DNA of 64,000 bases from the NCBI GenBank assembly GCA_012934845.2, contig WNNJ02001820.1, positions 1 through 64,000 of the forward strand, given 5' to 3'. Under the pieces are notes generated by a model, which saw only the letters and a list, made by a program, of their open reading frames with translations, was not told the origin of the DNA and did no database searches. The position numbers were made by a program, and so were the translations under genes. This document shows, in pieces, positions 1 to 11,629 of the stretch (the first letter of the stretch is position 1; each line of letters opens with the position of its first letter). Source of the DNA: Pomphorhynchus laevis (lineage: Eukaryota > Acanthocephala > Palaeacanthocephala > Echinorhynchida > Pomphorhynchidae).

Positions 1-900
1 TTCATGTTTATACCTCTCTGTCTTACACGGGCCTTTATACATAAAAAATCATCAATAGGATTGAGTTGTGGGGAATATGGTGGCAAAAACTTTAAGATAT
101 AGTTTTTCTGAATAAAGGCCTCGCTAACTTCTCTAGTCTTATGGATTGTAGCATTATCCATAACGATTTACTTCCTTTCATGTGTTGATAACATGAGTAA
201 ACCTTCACATAAGAAAGAATTCAAATCACTGACTTTAAAAACTTCCTACCTTTATTTAATATGCAAATATTCATTGAATATTCATGGCACATAACAAGGA
301 TATATTAGTACCCTTCGAGTTTGCTACATTGACATAACACTTCGCGTTTTTAGGCGAGTAGCCTAAATTATGGAAGGTATGTAAATTAAATCTGTATTCA
401 TCCAAAAATATAAACTGATTATCCTGTATATTATTTAAAGAGGATCATATTGGTATCTTACTTCCTTATTTATATTGATGTTTCGATTAATTAAAACCAG
501 CGTCATCTTTTTCAAGTAAAATTCATGAATTTTAAAATTCGGAATACCGCCGATGGCGAAGATGAATATGTATCCCGTCCACTGCATAAAACGAGTTTTT
601 CACATATTGATTTAAGGTTAATTCAAGAATTTGCATCAATCCCAATAGCTATTATGTTCTTTTCATAGGAAAAATTTTTCTTGGTAGCTTTCTTCTTTAC
701 AGCTGCAGATTTAAAAATCGATAAATCTTGAAACTCTCCATCCAGATGTATCTTATATAATCTTTTAAGTGTTCTATAATATAAATTAAGTATGGAAGAC
801 ATTACTATTAACGAGACATCTCTATGTAATAATCCCAAAAAGCTATAATTAAATTTTTTGTTATTGCTTGTTTGGGTTTCCTTTAAGCGTCTTCTGTTAC
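1..900 (-). pseudogene. IS630-Tc1-type transposase, main part (runs off the left edge)
   Basis: This is the body of a DDE transposase read on the minus strand. It would catalyse cut-and-paste movement of a Tc1/IS630-superfamily transposon. Reading from 900 down to 1, a winged-helix-like stretch (LKSICEKLVL, then FRILKFMNFT, about 500-610) precedes the catalytic core. FIFLDEYRFN near 400 gives the first Asp, VMDNATIHK near 155 the second, and PPYSPQLNPIDDF near 50-75 the third acidic position. That third position is Asp where Tc1 relatives usually have Glu, and 34 residues separate it from the second, as in mariner DD34D. At least two in-frame stops and frame changes show that the copy is dead. 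The N-terminal codons lie beyond the LTR element, at 6171-6253. The 3' end and terminal repeat are outside the window. Superfamily assignment is confident; the exact family is not. Confidence 0.8.
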
Positions 901-1119
901 TGTAACAGATGCAACAAAGCAATCAATGCTTGAAGAATAGCCAATAACAACATACCACAATGGCGGTCCTTTTAAGTGGTAGTGTATACGTGGAAGCGTT
1001 GTTCACTTTAGTGACCATTATGTTATTGAATGACAACCTGTTGTAATGTGACTATATAAATGTTTTCTTGTTTGGTTTTTTAATGAAAAATTGTTGTAAT
1101 TCCGTTCCACTTTATGGCA
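901..1119 (+). repeat. 5' LTR of the gypsy element
   Basis: 219 bp, TG...CA ends, preceded by the GTTAC target duplication. It is followed directly by a stretch starting actggcgacgag at 1120, of the kind that serves as primer-binding site in many metazoan gypsy elements. It is nearly identical to 5952-6170. Confidence 0.93.
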
Positions 1120-2030
1120 ACTGGCGACGAGGGTGAGCGACATCAATTCAATCAATTGATAGAACAAACACAGCAAATTATCCAATTGTTGGCCAACGCG
1201 CATAATTCGAGCATAACAACGGAAAGAACAACTTCAGGACAAGTGCGATCAGTCACAGCTTTTCGACCATTTAATGTCAAGTGTGAACAGTGCATATTTA
1301 TAAAGAGCAGCTAGAACACCATTTCAGTGCGCATGAAGTTTCAGAAGAGCGCAAGAAAGACTTGCTACTCTCATGGGTAAGTTGCGAAATGTATCAACTC
1401 ATCACGCGATTATGTGCTGGACAGTCAATGGACAGTTATGCTTACGAGGATATTATAAAAGTATTGGATCGACATTTTGTAAAGCCGGTGCATATCGTAG
1501 CTGCCCGTTTTCGATTTAGCCAATGTAGTATGAAGTCGACCGAGACATACAGCGAGTGGATAGCACAACTCAAAGATCAAGCTAAACATTGTCGTTTTTT
1601 CAACGCTGAAATTACAAATGAACAGCAGGCTATCAACGATCGAATTGTTGATCATGTTGTGATGCGAACACCACATGAATTTGTGCGAAACTCACTGCTA
1701 CAAAAAGTGAATCCAACCATCGATGAGCTCATGCGTATATGTAACACATATGAAATTCTACAAAATGTCAAAGAAGACCTTTCGGTTGGAAAACCTGAAC
1801 AGATTGAGCAGACGATCAAGACTGAGATTGAGCAAGTAGATAAGATCGAAGAATCCAGAACACGTACGCTGCATCCATTTCCAAGGAGTCAGCAAGACAA
1901 TCGACGAGCAACTTGTCAACGTTGTGGAAGAAATCACAATAGAGAGCAACGATGCCCGGCAAGCGGGAAATCATGTTTCCGATGTCGTCGATACGGTCAT
2001 TTCCAACGGTTTTGTTAGATGACAGGTCGA
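1120..2030 (+). pseudogene. gag-like region of the gypsy element
   Basis: Codes for a nucleocapsid-type protein. A helical capsid-like part lies at about 1290-1800. It is followed by two CCHC zinc knuckles near 1915-2015 (CQRCGRNHNREQRC and CFRCRRYGHFQRFC, each CX2CX4HX4C-like), as expected for gypsy Gag. The region is a fossil and is described only as part of the element. Confidence 0.8.
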
Positions 2031-3061
2031 GTAAACGAAGTCAGAGAATCTCACACGGGCGACACCGAAGAGGATATAATAAGATCGATTGATGTAACTG
2101 CTGTTGGCCAAAAAAATTCAGCTAGTCGCTGTAAAAATAAACCAGAAAGAGGTTCTGATGGAGTATGATACCGGCGCCACGTTATCAGTGATACCGAACA
2201 ACTATGACTAGATGTGGGTAAGCCAAGGCTGCGTACAACAAAGAGACTGTGTACTTATTATGGAAGAGCGCTGGAGGCTTTAGGTTCATGCACTGTTGCT
2301 GTCAAGTTGGGGCGATTTAGGCAAAAGTTAGAAGCTACCGTCGTCGAGACAGAAAGTGTTCTTCTATTTGGAAGGCCGTGGATTGATGGTTTTCAGTTAA
2401 AGTGTCCAAAAGAAGTCATCTGGCAGGAGAGATTTCACATGCAGTGTCCAACGTTACAGATTGTACCAATTGGAGACATAGAACAAGACATGGAGAAAAT
2501 CTTAGCGAAATACAATGCGCTATTTGTACCTGGAACTGGTTGTGTTAAGGACTATGAAATCGATCTAGTCATGGATCCCAAGGCTACATCTCGACGCTGT
2601 CCAAGTCGTAGAGTACCCTTCGCATTACGTAGTATAGTAGAGGAGGAGATACAAAGACAAGTGAATTGTGGAATTTTAGAACCAGTAGATCACTCCAATA
2701 GTAGAATTGACTGGGCTACACCCATTGTGACAGTCAGGAAACAATCAGGTGGCATTCGACTGTGCGGAAATTTTCGGGTTACGATTAACCCCTTTTTACA
2801 GGTTGAGTCATACGTGATACCAACATGGGAAGAGATCACAACAAGCATCGCAGGTGGCCACCAATATACAATATTAGACTTAAAGAATGCCTACTTGCAG
2901 CTTAATGTTCGAACTACGTCACGGAAGTATCTAACACTAACAACTTCAACGGGTTATTATCAATAAACAAGACTATCGTTTGGAATTAGCGCTGCACCAA
3001 TTATTTTTCAGCGATACATGGATCAATTATTGAAGGGAATTTCGATGGTCGCAGCTTTAGA

Positions 3062-3784
3062 CTGGACTTCGATTCACGACTTTCAGTCACCATGTCACTT
3101 CTAGACAACCACTTCAGCATCGAAATGATGAGTACCCGGCAACACTCATCAGTAGAATGAGGTACACACTGGTCGTTTCGGTTGCCTGTGTGACATTGTG
3201 AATAAAGGCGTTTCCGACACTTTGCTTAATTGTCTGAGGCTTTCGCTCTTAACCAGATCGAATTGCTGTGCGGACCATCCTTAAACACTAGGCAGAGGTT
3301 GTTGCTGAATTGTCGCTGCACTCGTTGGATCCTAAATGGATACGGCAGGTATAATAGTAATGCACGAATGTGCTGAGTAGACAACGGTCCAGGATTTCTA
3401 ACGAAATACAACATTTATACTAAATGGTGTTGCTTGATAAACTGGACTTCGATTCACGACTTTCAGTCACCATGTCACTTCTAGACGACCACTTCAGCAT
3501 CGAAATGATGAGTACCCGGCAACACTCATCAGTAGAATGAGGTACACACTGGTCGTTTCGGTTGCCTGTGTGATATTGTGAATAAAGGCGTTTCCGACAC
3601 TTTGCTTAATTGTCTGAGGCTTTCGCTCTTAACCAGATCGAATTGCTGTGCGGATCATCCTTAAACACTAGGCAGAGGTTGTTGCTGAATTGTCGCTGCA
3701 CTCGTTGGATCCTAAATGGATACGTCAGGTATAATAGTGATGCGCGAATGCGCTGAGTAGACAACGGTCCAGGATTTCTTACAA
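3062..3784 (-). repeat. Two tandem ~380-bp LINE-tail-like repeats nested in the gypsy element
   Basis: Two direct copies with period about 380 bp (starts 3062 and 3442) interrupt the gypsy pol region. On the minus strand each encodes a short open stretch ending FSNNLCLVFKD...NSIWLRAKASDN. A tail follows that contains GAAAC (minus, 3176-3180 in copy 1) and CTGATGA (minus, 3146-3152), with complementary flanks GGCAAC at 3138-3143 and GTTGCC at 3181-3186. A scrap of the same sequence recurs at 38170-38245, so it is a dispersed family. Together with 3830-4230 it probably represents one LINE-derived insertion. Confidence 0.75.
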
Positions 3785-3829
3785 AATCCTGGACCGTATT
3801 TCGTAAGAAATCCTGGACCATTGGGTGAC

Positions 3830-4230
3830 TCCCGTGCGTTCGGAAGTCACCCAATGTCTATGATTTGAACTATTGCTAGTGAAGCACAGGTCTGGGTTTG
3901 TGTACGTGTTCCAAATTGCAGAATAAAATGATTTCGGCTGTTTATTGTCGTATATTAGAGTCAGATCCAATAGAGATGCCCACTGCATAACAAGCTCACC
4001 GTTACAGTCTTTGGTTGAGTATCCCAAGCTAGTATGATAACTGTTAAAGTCCCCGCAATATATCGAAGGATGGGGGAATAAGGGAATTTTGTCGAAGAGT
4101 GCGGCGGGGGGCTTATAAACACAAATTATAGTTGTGTCGTCTACTCGAACGGCGAGCCAATGTGTTGAGTCTTGATCATTAGAGTTTGCGATAGCGTCAG
4201 CTTTTATATCTTGGCGAACGAGTATCCTAA
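3830..4230 (-). mobile_element. LINE endonuclease-domain fragment nested in the gypsy element
   Basis: The minus strand encodes part of an apurinic-type endonuclease of a non-LTR retrotransposon: LVRQDIKADAIANSND, then VYKPPAALFD, YCGDFNSYHTSLGY and NTYTNPDLCFTSN. GDFNSYHT and NPDLCF are hallmarks of Jockey/RTE-type LINE endonucleases. No RT follows; instead the 380-bp repeats lie on the downstream (lower-coordinate) side. No clear target duplication was seen at either edge. Confidence 0.75.
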
Positions 4231-5951
4231 AATACTACGAAAAGAATTATGCACAAATAGAGAAAGAAGCTCTGTCGATAATATATGCCGTTCGAAAATT
4301 CCATCAGTATACATATGGACAAAAATTTACGCTATGGAATGATCATCGGCCCCTTAAATATATCTTTGGACAAGGTCGAAACCTAAGCAAGGTAACAAAC
4401 CAAAGACTAATACGTTGGGAGTTGACCTTATTGCAGTACAATTAAGATATTCAATATATCCGTGGAACGGAAAATGTTTTAGCCGACATTCTGTCTCGGT
4501 TCGCAATCGAAGAATATCAGGTGGAAAGCTCAGAAGAAGAATCTATTAGTTTGATGCAAGAAGCTGCATTGATTGACCTACAACTAAAACGCGAACAAAT
4601 TCGGAATGAGAGCCTAGTGGATCCTGAGTTAAAACAAATACGACGCTATCTGGAGAGTGAGTGGCCTAATGGCTGTAATCAGTGGGTCACTACTTATCGC
4701 TCCCGGGCTCATGAGCTGTCCAGCGAGGATGGAATACTGTTGTGGCTGCAAAGGATTGTGATTCCGACTTCGTTACGTCAAAACGTTGCACAGGTTCTAC
4801 ACATACCGGTCATCCGGGAATTAATACAATGAAAGAGCTAGCAAGAAGATATTGCTGGTGGCCATCGATTGAAGCTGACATTGAACATACAGTAAGAACC
4901 TGTCAATTGTGCCTGAGCAGCAGAAACGCCGTACCTACCTGTAGTTCCTTTACATCATTGGGATGTACCAATGCAACCATGGGAGCGCTTGCATGTAGAC
5001 TTTGCCGGTCCGGTAGCGTGTCGCTTGTTCATATTAGTTATCGACGCTTTTAGCCATTGGCCAGAAATTGAAGAGATAATAAATACATCGGCAAGCGAGA
5101 CAATTAAGAAACTAAGAAGTATGCTATCACGAATGGGAATACCAAAACACATTGTATCCGATAATGGACCACCATTCACTTCCCGAGAATTCCGAATGTT
5201 TTGTACATTCAACAGCATACATCATATCAGAACATCTCCGTATCATCCCAAACCAATGGGTTGGTAGAACGATTGGTGCAGACATTTAAACGCAGAGTCG
5301 ACATGTCAGAAGGAAATCTAGAGTTGACATTGGCACAGTTCCTAATGACTTACCGAAATACGAAGCAGAGTAGTACTGGAGTATCCCCTGCAGTTTTGAT
5401 GTTTGGAAGAAGGTTGTCATCAATATGGGATCGATTAAGGCCAAACATTCAAACGACAGTACAATCAAGAAGAGAAGTACAGAAGATGCAACATAATATA
5501 AGGGCTCAACCTCGGTAGTTTTTGGTATCGCAGTCAGTTTGGTTAAGAGACACTCAGAGAAAAAGGTGGGAACCGGGATACATAATGTCGAAGAACGGAA
5601 GCGAATCGTATTCGGTAGACACTCCAGATGTATCCAGACGACGCCATGCCAATGACATTCGAAATAGGTTTGTCATAGTCGAAGCGACGAGTTCGGGTAC
5701 CGAAGACCGTCATCAAGAGGGTTCAAGAAAAGATTTGGAAGGTGGAACGATAGACGACGATATGGAAACACGGTGCCAAGTTACTCCTCCACCAAACATC
5801 AACGACGAAGAACCTGCGAGAACTGTTGAAGCAAACACCACAGTGAATCAACCAGTCGATCATGCGGAGATAACGACGTTAGAAAAAGCACTAGGCAGCG
5901 GAAGAGACCTGTGCGATTTGACCCCCTGGCTGAAATGTGGGAAAAAAGGGA

Positions 5952-6170
5952 TGTAGCAGATGCAACAAAGCGGTCAATGCTTGAACAATAGCCAATAACA
6001 ACATACCACAATGGCGGTCTTTTTAAGTGGTAGTGTATACGTGGAAGCGTTGTTCACTTTAGTGACCATTATGTTATTGAATGACAGCCTGTTGTAATGT
6101 GACTATATAACTGTTTTCTTGTTTGGTTTTTTAATGAAAAATTGTTGTAATTCCGTTCAACTTTATGGCA
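5952..6170 (+). repeat. 3' LTR of the gypsy element
   Basis: 219-bp partner of 901-1119, followed by the GTTAC target duplication at 6171-6175. Confidence 0.93.
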
Positions 6171-6253
6171 GTTACATTCTCATCTATCTCTCCTCTATCT
6201 TCAGTGCTACTATTATTTCCATTATAATTTATATCTTCTTGATCTAGATACAT
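6171..6253 (-). pseudogene. N-terminal codons of the same IS630-Tc1 transposase
   Basis: An ATG at 6253-6251 (minus) opens a short acidic frame beginning MYLDQEDINY. It runs into the GTTAC target duplication at 6171-6175. The reading resumes on the far side of the LTR element at 900, so the gypsy element landed inside this transposase gene. Upstream, at about 6290-6360, are short repeats of the type aaatatggtg that could belong to the transposon end. No terminal inverted repeat can be confirmed without the other end. Confidence 0.6.
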
Positions 6254-6754
6254 TTTCAAATGGTAAAATTAAAATATTTTCCTAAATAAAAAGATTACTG
6301 TAAAAATGAAATATGGTGTATATAAAAATGCAATATGGTGACTGAAAAATGAAAAGGGCTATAATTAATATATGCTCATATATATTGTTAATCGTAACAA
6401 CGTATGCAACTTAGAGATGCTCATTGACTTTACTTTTAATAAAGTCGATAAATTTGATTAAAATGTAAATAGCACAATATTACGTGTTTCTATAATTAAG
6501 ATTATCATAAGTTGAGAGCTTTTTTAGTCCAGTATTGTTAGTTACTGATTAACAAATAACTTACAATGTATTAATATTTGAGGTCATAAGGGTGAACAGC
6601 TAAGTTATCAGGTTTCAAATACTTCAATATTTTTATTAATTTCTTATTTATTAAAGTTTGATTATATATTAGAACAACTGTTAAGTGTATGGATATAATG
6701 TAATTTTATAATTCATTTATTTTTATCTAAATTTGTATTCCCTCGAGCGTGCAA
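6254..6754. other. AT-rich spacer, nothing recognised
   Basis: No open frame with family likeness, RNA gene or clear repeat was seen apart from the possible transposon-end repeats near 6290-6360. Confidence 0.5.
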
Positions 6755-7098
6755 ACATTAGTACCAACATAAATTTTGTTTTTAAAATTTGTACATTGGT
6801 CGCTACAATATATTAATTGTAGTGATTTCAAACACGCAGAAGCTGAACTAGCTAGGGCAAACGCAATTTTAGCTTTTATATTTCTTACAACATCACTCTA
6901 GATAAGTTTTCTTTTTACGCTCAATTTAGTTGATATTTGTTGAAGTATTTTAAGTCTAAGTGCTTCCTGATCAGCAGCTCCAGAGCAAGACAATATATTT
7001 GGACTGAAATTAGCTTGTTCTACAGTAGATGCTACCCTTTCACCATATTTTGTTAATTTTATTCTCTCGTGGTATTGAAAATCAGTGCAGAGGCACAT
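6755..7098 (-). pseudogene. Unidentified coding-like fragment
   Basis: On the minus strand a 66-codon frame (7098-6898, with GERVASTVEQANFSPNILSC) is followed, after one stop, by 46 more codons in the same frame (to about 6757, including SDQCTNFKNKIYVGTNVC). A plausible splice acceptor (ccttcaactgtag) lies just upstream near 7108. It is cysteine-containing and not low complexity, so it may be an exon relic or a transposase scrap. I do not recognise the family. It lies opposite the sushi gene. Confidence 0.3.
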
Positions 7099-7320
7099 AT
7101 TTGTCTACAGTTGAAGGAGACATGCAAATAATGCTATAATGATATAATTAAGCATTCACTTGCTTAGGAATACTAAAATTAGCAGCAAAAGTAAACCAAA
7201 TTAAATACGAATATTAAATAAATTAATTAAAAATTTCAATAAATGTGTTTATATCTTGAGATAGTTATATTTATTTTTATTTAACAAGGTAAAAGTACAG
7301 AATTTTTTTTATATTTATAG

Positions 7321-7572
7321 CGATGCCTACGTGCAACCTGTATACATATCTCAATCACATTCAAAACCACGATCATCATTTAATAACTGCTTACAAAAAT
7401 GTTACCATACTACATAGCCCGTTGCATCAAGGAAATCGCCATGTCATTCCTGGGTCGATTGTGCAACATAAATGCCATCCTAATTATATACCAGATACTA
7501 GTTATGGACATATGCAAGTACAATGCTTACCAAATGGACAATGGTCTAAGTTTCCTCAATGCACAATAACTG
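7321..7572 (+). CDS. Sushi (CCP) domain gene, exon with CCP module 1
   Basis: One sushi/complement-control-protein module, the extracellular beta-sandwich used in adhesion and complement-like proteins. The four module cysteines are in PTCNLY, VQHKCHPNY, QVQCLPNGQW and FPQCTI, with the usual W between Cys3 and Cys4. The exon is bounded by an acceptor (atatttatag, ends 7320) and a donor (gtaagt at 7573), and it ends in phase 1. It joins in frame to the exon at 10159. The first exon and signal peptide were not found in the window and may lie to the left of the transposon cluster. The protein is probably secreted or membrane-anchored. No orthologue can be named. Confidence 0.8.
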
Positions 7573-8889
7573 GTAAGTCAATTCGAAAAATGTGTTGACA
7601 TACTTTTCTTAAATTAACTAATGAAAAAGTTAATTACAATTAATAAATTTTTAAGAATTTTGAAGCAGGATCAATAAACAATAAATAATTCTTATATCGC
7701 ACTAGCTGATGTTAGCATGATTAGAAACAAAACGTATAATTTGTTTATTTACAATTTTATGAACAAATTTTATATTTTGTATCTCAAAATTTTAATCAAA
7801 TTCTTCCTGAATTGGTAATTATTTTTCCTTATTTTCATTTCCTAAAGACCGATTAGTATTATCAACATAAATGTATAGAAAACAATTAGCATAACTAGAA
7901 TCATAAAAATTCGGATATTTCAAAAATATAAAAATATTTACCTAATTAAATAATTTTTCCGCGTAAATTCTAATTTATAATATTTTTTAATCATAAAAAT
8001 TAAAATAGTGATAGAACCGTTTATACTGATTATAGCAAACTAAAGCATTACATAGCTATGGATATTCATTATCTTATTATACATTTAAACATTTGACCAA
8101 TCAATGTTAAAAAATATGACGTCATTAAATTTTTGCTAAAAATTGTAAGTTATTTTTCGAATAATAAAATAAGTTTCTCCAACTTAATATTTATACAGTA
8201 GATTCTTGACATAAGATAGTAAAGAAAATGTGATAATTTATTAGAAAGATTGGAACTTCCAAACCAAAAAGGCCTTTTTATTTAAATAAAAACTATTTTA
8301 CAATAGTAAAAATTCCCAGTTTCCCGGAAAGTAAAATAGTTTTTACTTAATTTTGCTTAAGAAAAATTTGTCAATGAGAAACTATTATAAAAAGCAGTGA
8401 TATGCTATTTTGTTTTGTAATTGTACAACTAAAATTACACACTTTATCAAATTTAGAGAATCACAACACCATGTAGATTTTATCTTTGAAGACACTCGTA
8501 TAAGGAATATATAGTTGATTAAATATGAAATGAAACTTGAAATATCTACAAATTCGTTAAATAAACACATATGCTTCACGTATTATTCTCATATCAAATG
8601 TTTTCATGCATAAACAAAATTTAGGAATTAAATTACCATGATGATCACAATAAAAAATGGAAACTCCAAAAATAAAAACTAAACTACATGAATATATATA
8701 AAATAAAATGTTTATCCAAATTTACTTGAAATTCAAAAAATTATCAAAAGTATTAAAGATACAGAGTGTGGTGATGAAACCAGACAAAACATGTTTTTTG
8801 GAGACATTTTATCTCCATTTGGACAGACATTAATATCATATATAATTTCAAAAGTAAAATAATATTTGAATGCATCTATGAGCTGAAAT
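7573..8889. other. Intron sequence, nothing recognised
   Basis: AT-rich intronic DNA between the CCP exons. No convincing coding frame or repeat was seen before the array that starts near 8890. Confidence 0.5.
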
Positions 8890-10050
8890 TCTTCTCTTTG
8901 TGGCACGACATTATCCTCACAGTATTATTGTTCCTATTTTTGATACAGCAGAACGCTACTAATCAATCTGGGTGGGCCTCATCAGCTGCTGATCCAGATC
9001 TACATTTCAAGTTTCAACCCTTATTATATGATTACTCCGTACACTGGTGCTGATCGGATTTGTACCGATCAGCACAAGTTCAAATACGATCAGCAATAGT
9101 GTACGAAGTAAGCAGATAATAAGGGTCGAAACGTGAAATGTAGTTCTGGGTCAGCAGCTGATGAGACCCACCCAGGATGATTAGTAGTGTCCTGCCTTAT
9201 CAAAAATAAGAACCGTACATGTGAGGATAATATTGTGCCACAATCAGAAGAATTGTAGCTCACAGATGCAATCAAGTTAAATAAAAAACATTCAATACAA
9301 GTTGCAGCATGAAAAGCAGTGATCCGGCTAGCAAATCACACACATAAGATTGGTTTCTAATAGATCGTTATAATACGATCCCCTACCAAAAGTAATATAC
9401 CGAAATGTATATCTACACCACTGAAGCAACCAGCTTAATGAATGAAAAGTTGAATCGCGATACATACGTCATGAGTTCAAATCCGATCAGCACCAGTGTA
9501 CGTAGTAAGCAGATAATAAGTAAATCAAAGGTCTGAATCAGAAGCTGATGATACCCACCCAGGCTGATTAATAGCGTACTGCTGTATCAACAATATGAAC
9601 AATACTGTGAGTATAATGTTGCGCCACAATCAGAAGAATTTTAGCTCACATATGTAATCAAGTTAAATTAAAAACATTCAATGCAAGTGGCAACATGAAA
9701 AACAGTGATCCGGCTAGCGAATCACACACATTTATCCACATAAGATAAGTTTCAATAAATCGTTAAAATACGATCCCCTGCCAAAATTAATTTACAGAAA
9801 TGTATATCTACACCACTGGAGCAGCCAGCCAAGTGAATGTAACGTTAAATCGCGATACAGACGTCTCGAGTTCAAATCCGATCAGCAGCAGTGTACGTAG
9901 TAAGCAGATAATAAGTGTCGAAACGTGAAATGTAGATCTGAGTCATCAACTGATGAGATTCACCCAGGCTAATTAGTAGCTTCCTGCTGTATCAAGAATA
10001 TAAACGATACCTGTGAGGATAATGTCGTGCCACAACCAAAAGAATAAAAT
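8890..10050 (+). repeat. Array of ~396-bp repeats with an inverted first copy
   Basis: Three direct partial units have the landmark agcagataat at 9111, 9508 and 9903 (spacing 397 and 395). Before them, 8890-9055 is an inverted partial copy, so 8890-9255 can fold into a ~165-bp-armed hairpin, and both outer ends of the array are the same sequence in opposite orientation. The units contain GAAA (9128-9131) followed by CTGATGA (9158-9164) with flanks GGGTC and GACCC. They also contain a stretch gagttcaaatcc that resembles a tRNA B box. Unit size and tandem layout resemble animal retrozymes or SINEs. No coding potential was seen. The array sits in an intron of the sushi gene. Confidence 0.75.
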
Positions 10051-10158
10051 AACATTTAAATTATTAACTTTCGTAATGTCGTAATTTCAGTTTAGAAATG
10101 TAATTAAAAAATACAATTTCAATTAAAATTTATGGTTCTAATAAAACTTGATATTTAG

Positions 10159-10374
10159 AGGAATATAAAAGAGGATGTGTAAATACACCAGACACAAACT
10201 TAATAAGCCGGAATCATCTGATAACGAAATCATATCATATTACTCAGTTTGGTGGTCAAGTATTCGGAAACATTACATATACATGCGAAGATAATTATGA
10301 GCCATTGAGCCCGAATGAGCAATTCACGGTATCTTGTTTGAATAGTGTTTGGACAAAGTTACCAGTGTGTAAAC
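10159..10374 (+). CDS. Sushi (CCP) domain gene, exon with CCP module 2
   Basis: A 216-bp exon, phase 1 at both ends and so freely skippable or duplicable, as is typical of shuffled CCP modules. The cysteines are in RGCVNTPD, NITYTCEDNYEP, TVSCLNSVW and LPVCK. The acceptor is atatttag (ends 10158) and the donor gtaagt begins at 10375. Phase and module type match the flanking exons at 7321 and 12703. The intron before it carries the ~396-bp repeat array and the intron after it carries Penelope-like remnants. Confidence 0.8.
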
Positions 10375-10429
10375 GTAAGTAATAAACATATCAATAAGAA
10401 AATATAAACTTTGTTTACCATAATTATAG

Positions 10430-11030
10430 GTATATTAACCTAAAGTAATAAAAACACACTTCAAAAAATATTGTAAGGTAAACGAAATTAATATTGGTAT
10501 AAAACACTATTTCGGTATTAATTCCACAAAAGATTTTTTAGAACAAAGCACAGCAATAGATTTTCAAAGCATTTTGAGATTTCAAAGATTTTTAAGTACG
10601 TTTTATACAAGTTTAGATTTAGCAAATATTGAAGAAACGTTAGAAAAATTAATTAATTATATATTAGGAAAAATCTAAACATATATATGTTATAATAACT
10701 ATAACGCCTATATACCAAAAGTTCATCCATGAAGTAAATATAAGTATATTTGGATAAAATTGAATTAATAAAAGCTTTAAATATTTTAATAAATCAAAAT
10801 TATTTAAAAGGAGGGACATCTATATTTAGACAAGTAAAATGTGTTCCAATGGGTGGTAATCGTAGCAAAATTAAAGCTGACTTATTTTTAAGCTTTAAAG
10901 AATACGAATTTGGTCATAACTGTGTAAAAAATAAATCTAAATTATATAAAGATATGAAATATATGTTCCAATATATTAATGATATATGTGTATTAAACAC
11001 TCAGTTTTGATTAGATAAATCAAAAAATTT
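10430..11030 (+). mobile_element. Penelope-like element, degraded RT fragment
   Basis: Aligns by eye with the RT part of the Penelope-like copies at 24235-26600 and 41216-42130. It includes the segments around MDKIELIKALNILI, TSIFRQVKCVPMGGN (motif B) and YINDICV, the last a decayed YIDD motif. Several stops are present, and it is older than the copies near 25 and 41 kb. It lies in the second visible intron of the sushi gene. Confidence 0.85.
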
Positions 11031-11629
11031 GCCAATATGAACATTAAAATAACATATCTCGAAACGATATCAACTAATTTCAAAGTGATGAAATATATAC
11101 ATTTACATTAAACATTTTTGCATAAATTATTATGCATACCAATTAATATTTAGTAATCATATAAGCCCGACGCGAAAGAATGACGAATGCCGTTCTGTCA
11201 TCACTATGACACATCAGCGCCAGTTACCCTCCCACTGCTGGATGCATATGATGACTAGCAGACGGCAATCAACGAATGAATCAAGTGCATGATGTACTAG
11301 AAAATCTCTAGTAACATCATCTAGAGTGATGAATTAGCACTACAATAGCTTCACCAAATTGGATCATTAGCACAAGCACTGGCAAATGCCAGCGCAAGGT
11401 ATCTTAATATCGGCTTACTTCTATTTCTCAAATGATGATACCATTCCGCGTGAATTTTTTTAATATTAATTAATATTTAATATTATACATTATATATCGA
11501 AATTTCACGTATTTTTATAATCTGTAATGGTGCTCGGTTTCTTAAATATCATTTGAATATTTTAATTGGGACATGTTTTCAACTATATTACTATAGAATA
11601 TAATTAAACAAAAATTTGTCAAATATATA
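11031..11629. other. Intron sequence, nothing recognised
   Basis: AT-rich, with no feature that I can support. Confidence 0.45.

Larger units (their letters stand above)
2040..5956 (+). pseudogene. pol region of the gypsy element (protease, RT, RNase H, integrase), interrupted
   Basis: A protease-like DTGA-type segment lies near 2165. Reverse-transcriptase motifs follow up to about 3055, including ILDLKNAYLQLNV. RNase H is at about 4230-4500, with FTLWNDHRPLKYIFG. Integrase is at about 4740-5400, with the zinc-binding part near 4800-4920 and the core segment DFAGP...DAFSHWPEIE, then VSDNGPPFTS. A C-terminal basic segment follows (WLRDTQRKRWEPGYI, about 5540). The middle of RT is missing where the LINE-derived segment is inserted. 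Several further breaks exist. Confidence 0.85.
901..6170 (+). mobile_element. Ty3/gypsy LTR retrotransposon, broken, with a nested insertion
   Basis: A full-span LTR element with 219-bp direct terminal repeats (901-1119 and 5952-6170), each starting TG and ending CA. It is flanked by the 5-bp duplication GTTAC (896-900 and 6171-6175). Parts in order are: a gag-like region with two zinc knuckles (about 1120-2030), then a pol region (about 2040-5960) with protease/RT, RNase H and integrase. A nested LINE-derived insertion lies at about 3060-4230. The LTRs differ at about 8 of 219 positions, so the insertion is fairly recent on an evolutionary scale. The coding part is broken in several places besides the insertion. 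It resembles the metazoan gypsy group with a zinc-knuckle gag and no visible envelope gene. It sits inside an IS630-Tc1 transposase gene. Confidence 0.92.

Noticed and set aside
9860-9895. tRNA gene or tRNA-derived SINE head (gagttcaaatcc) in the 396-bp array
   Set aside because: Only the B-box-like word fits. The T-stem pairs poorly and no acceptor stem or convincing A box was found.
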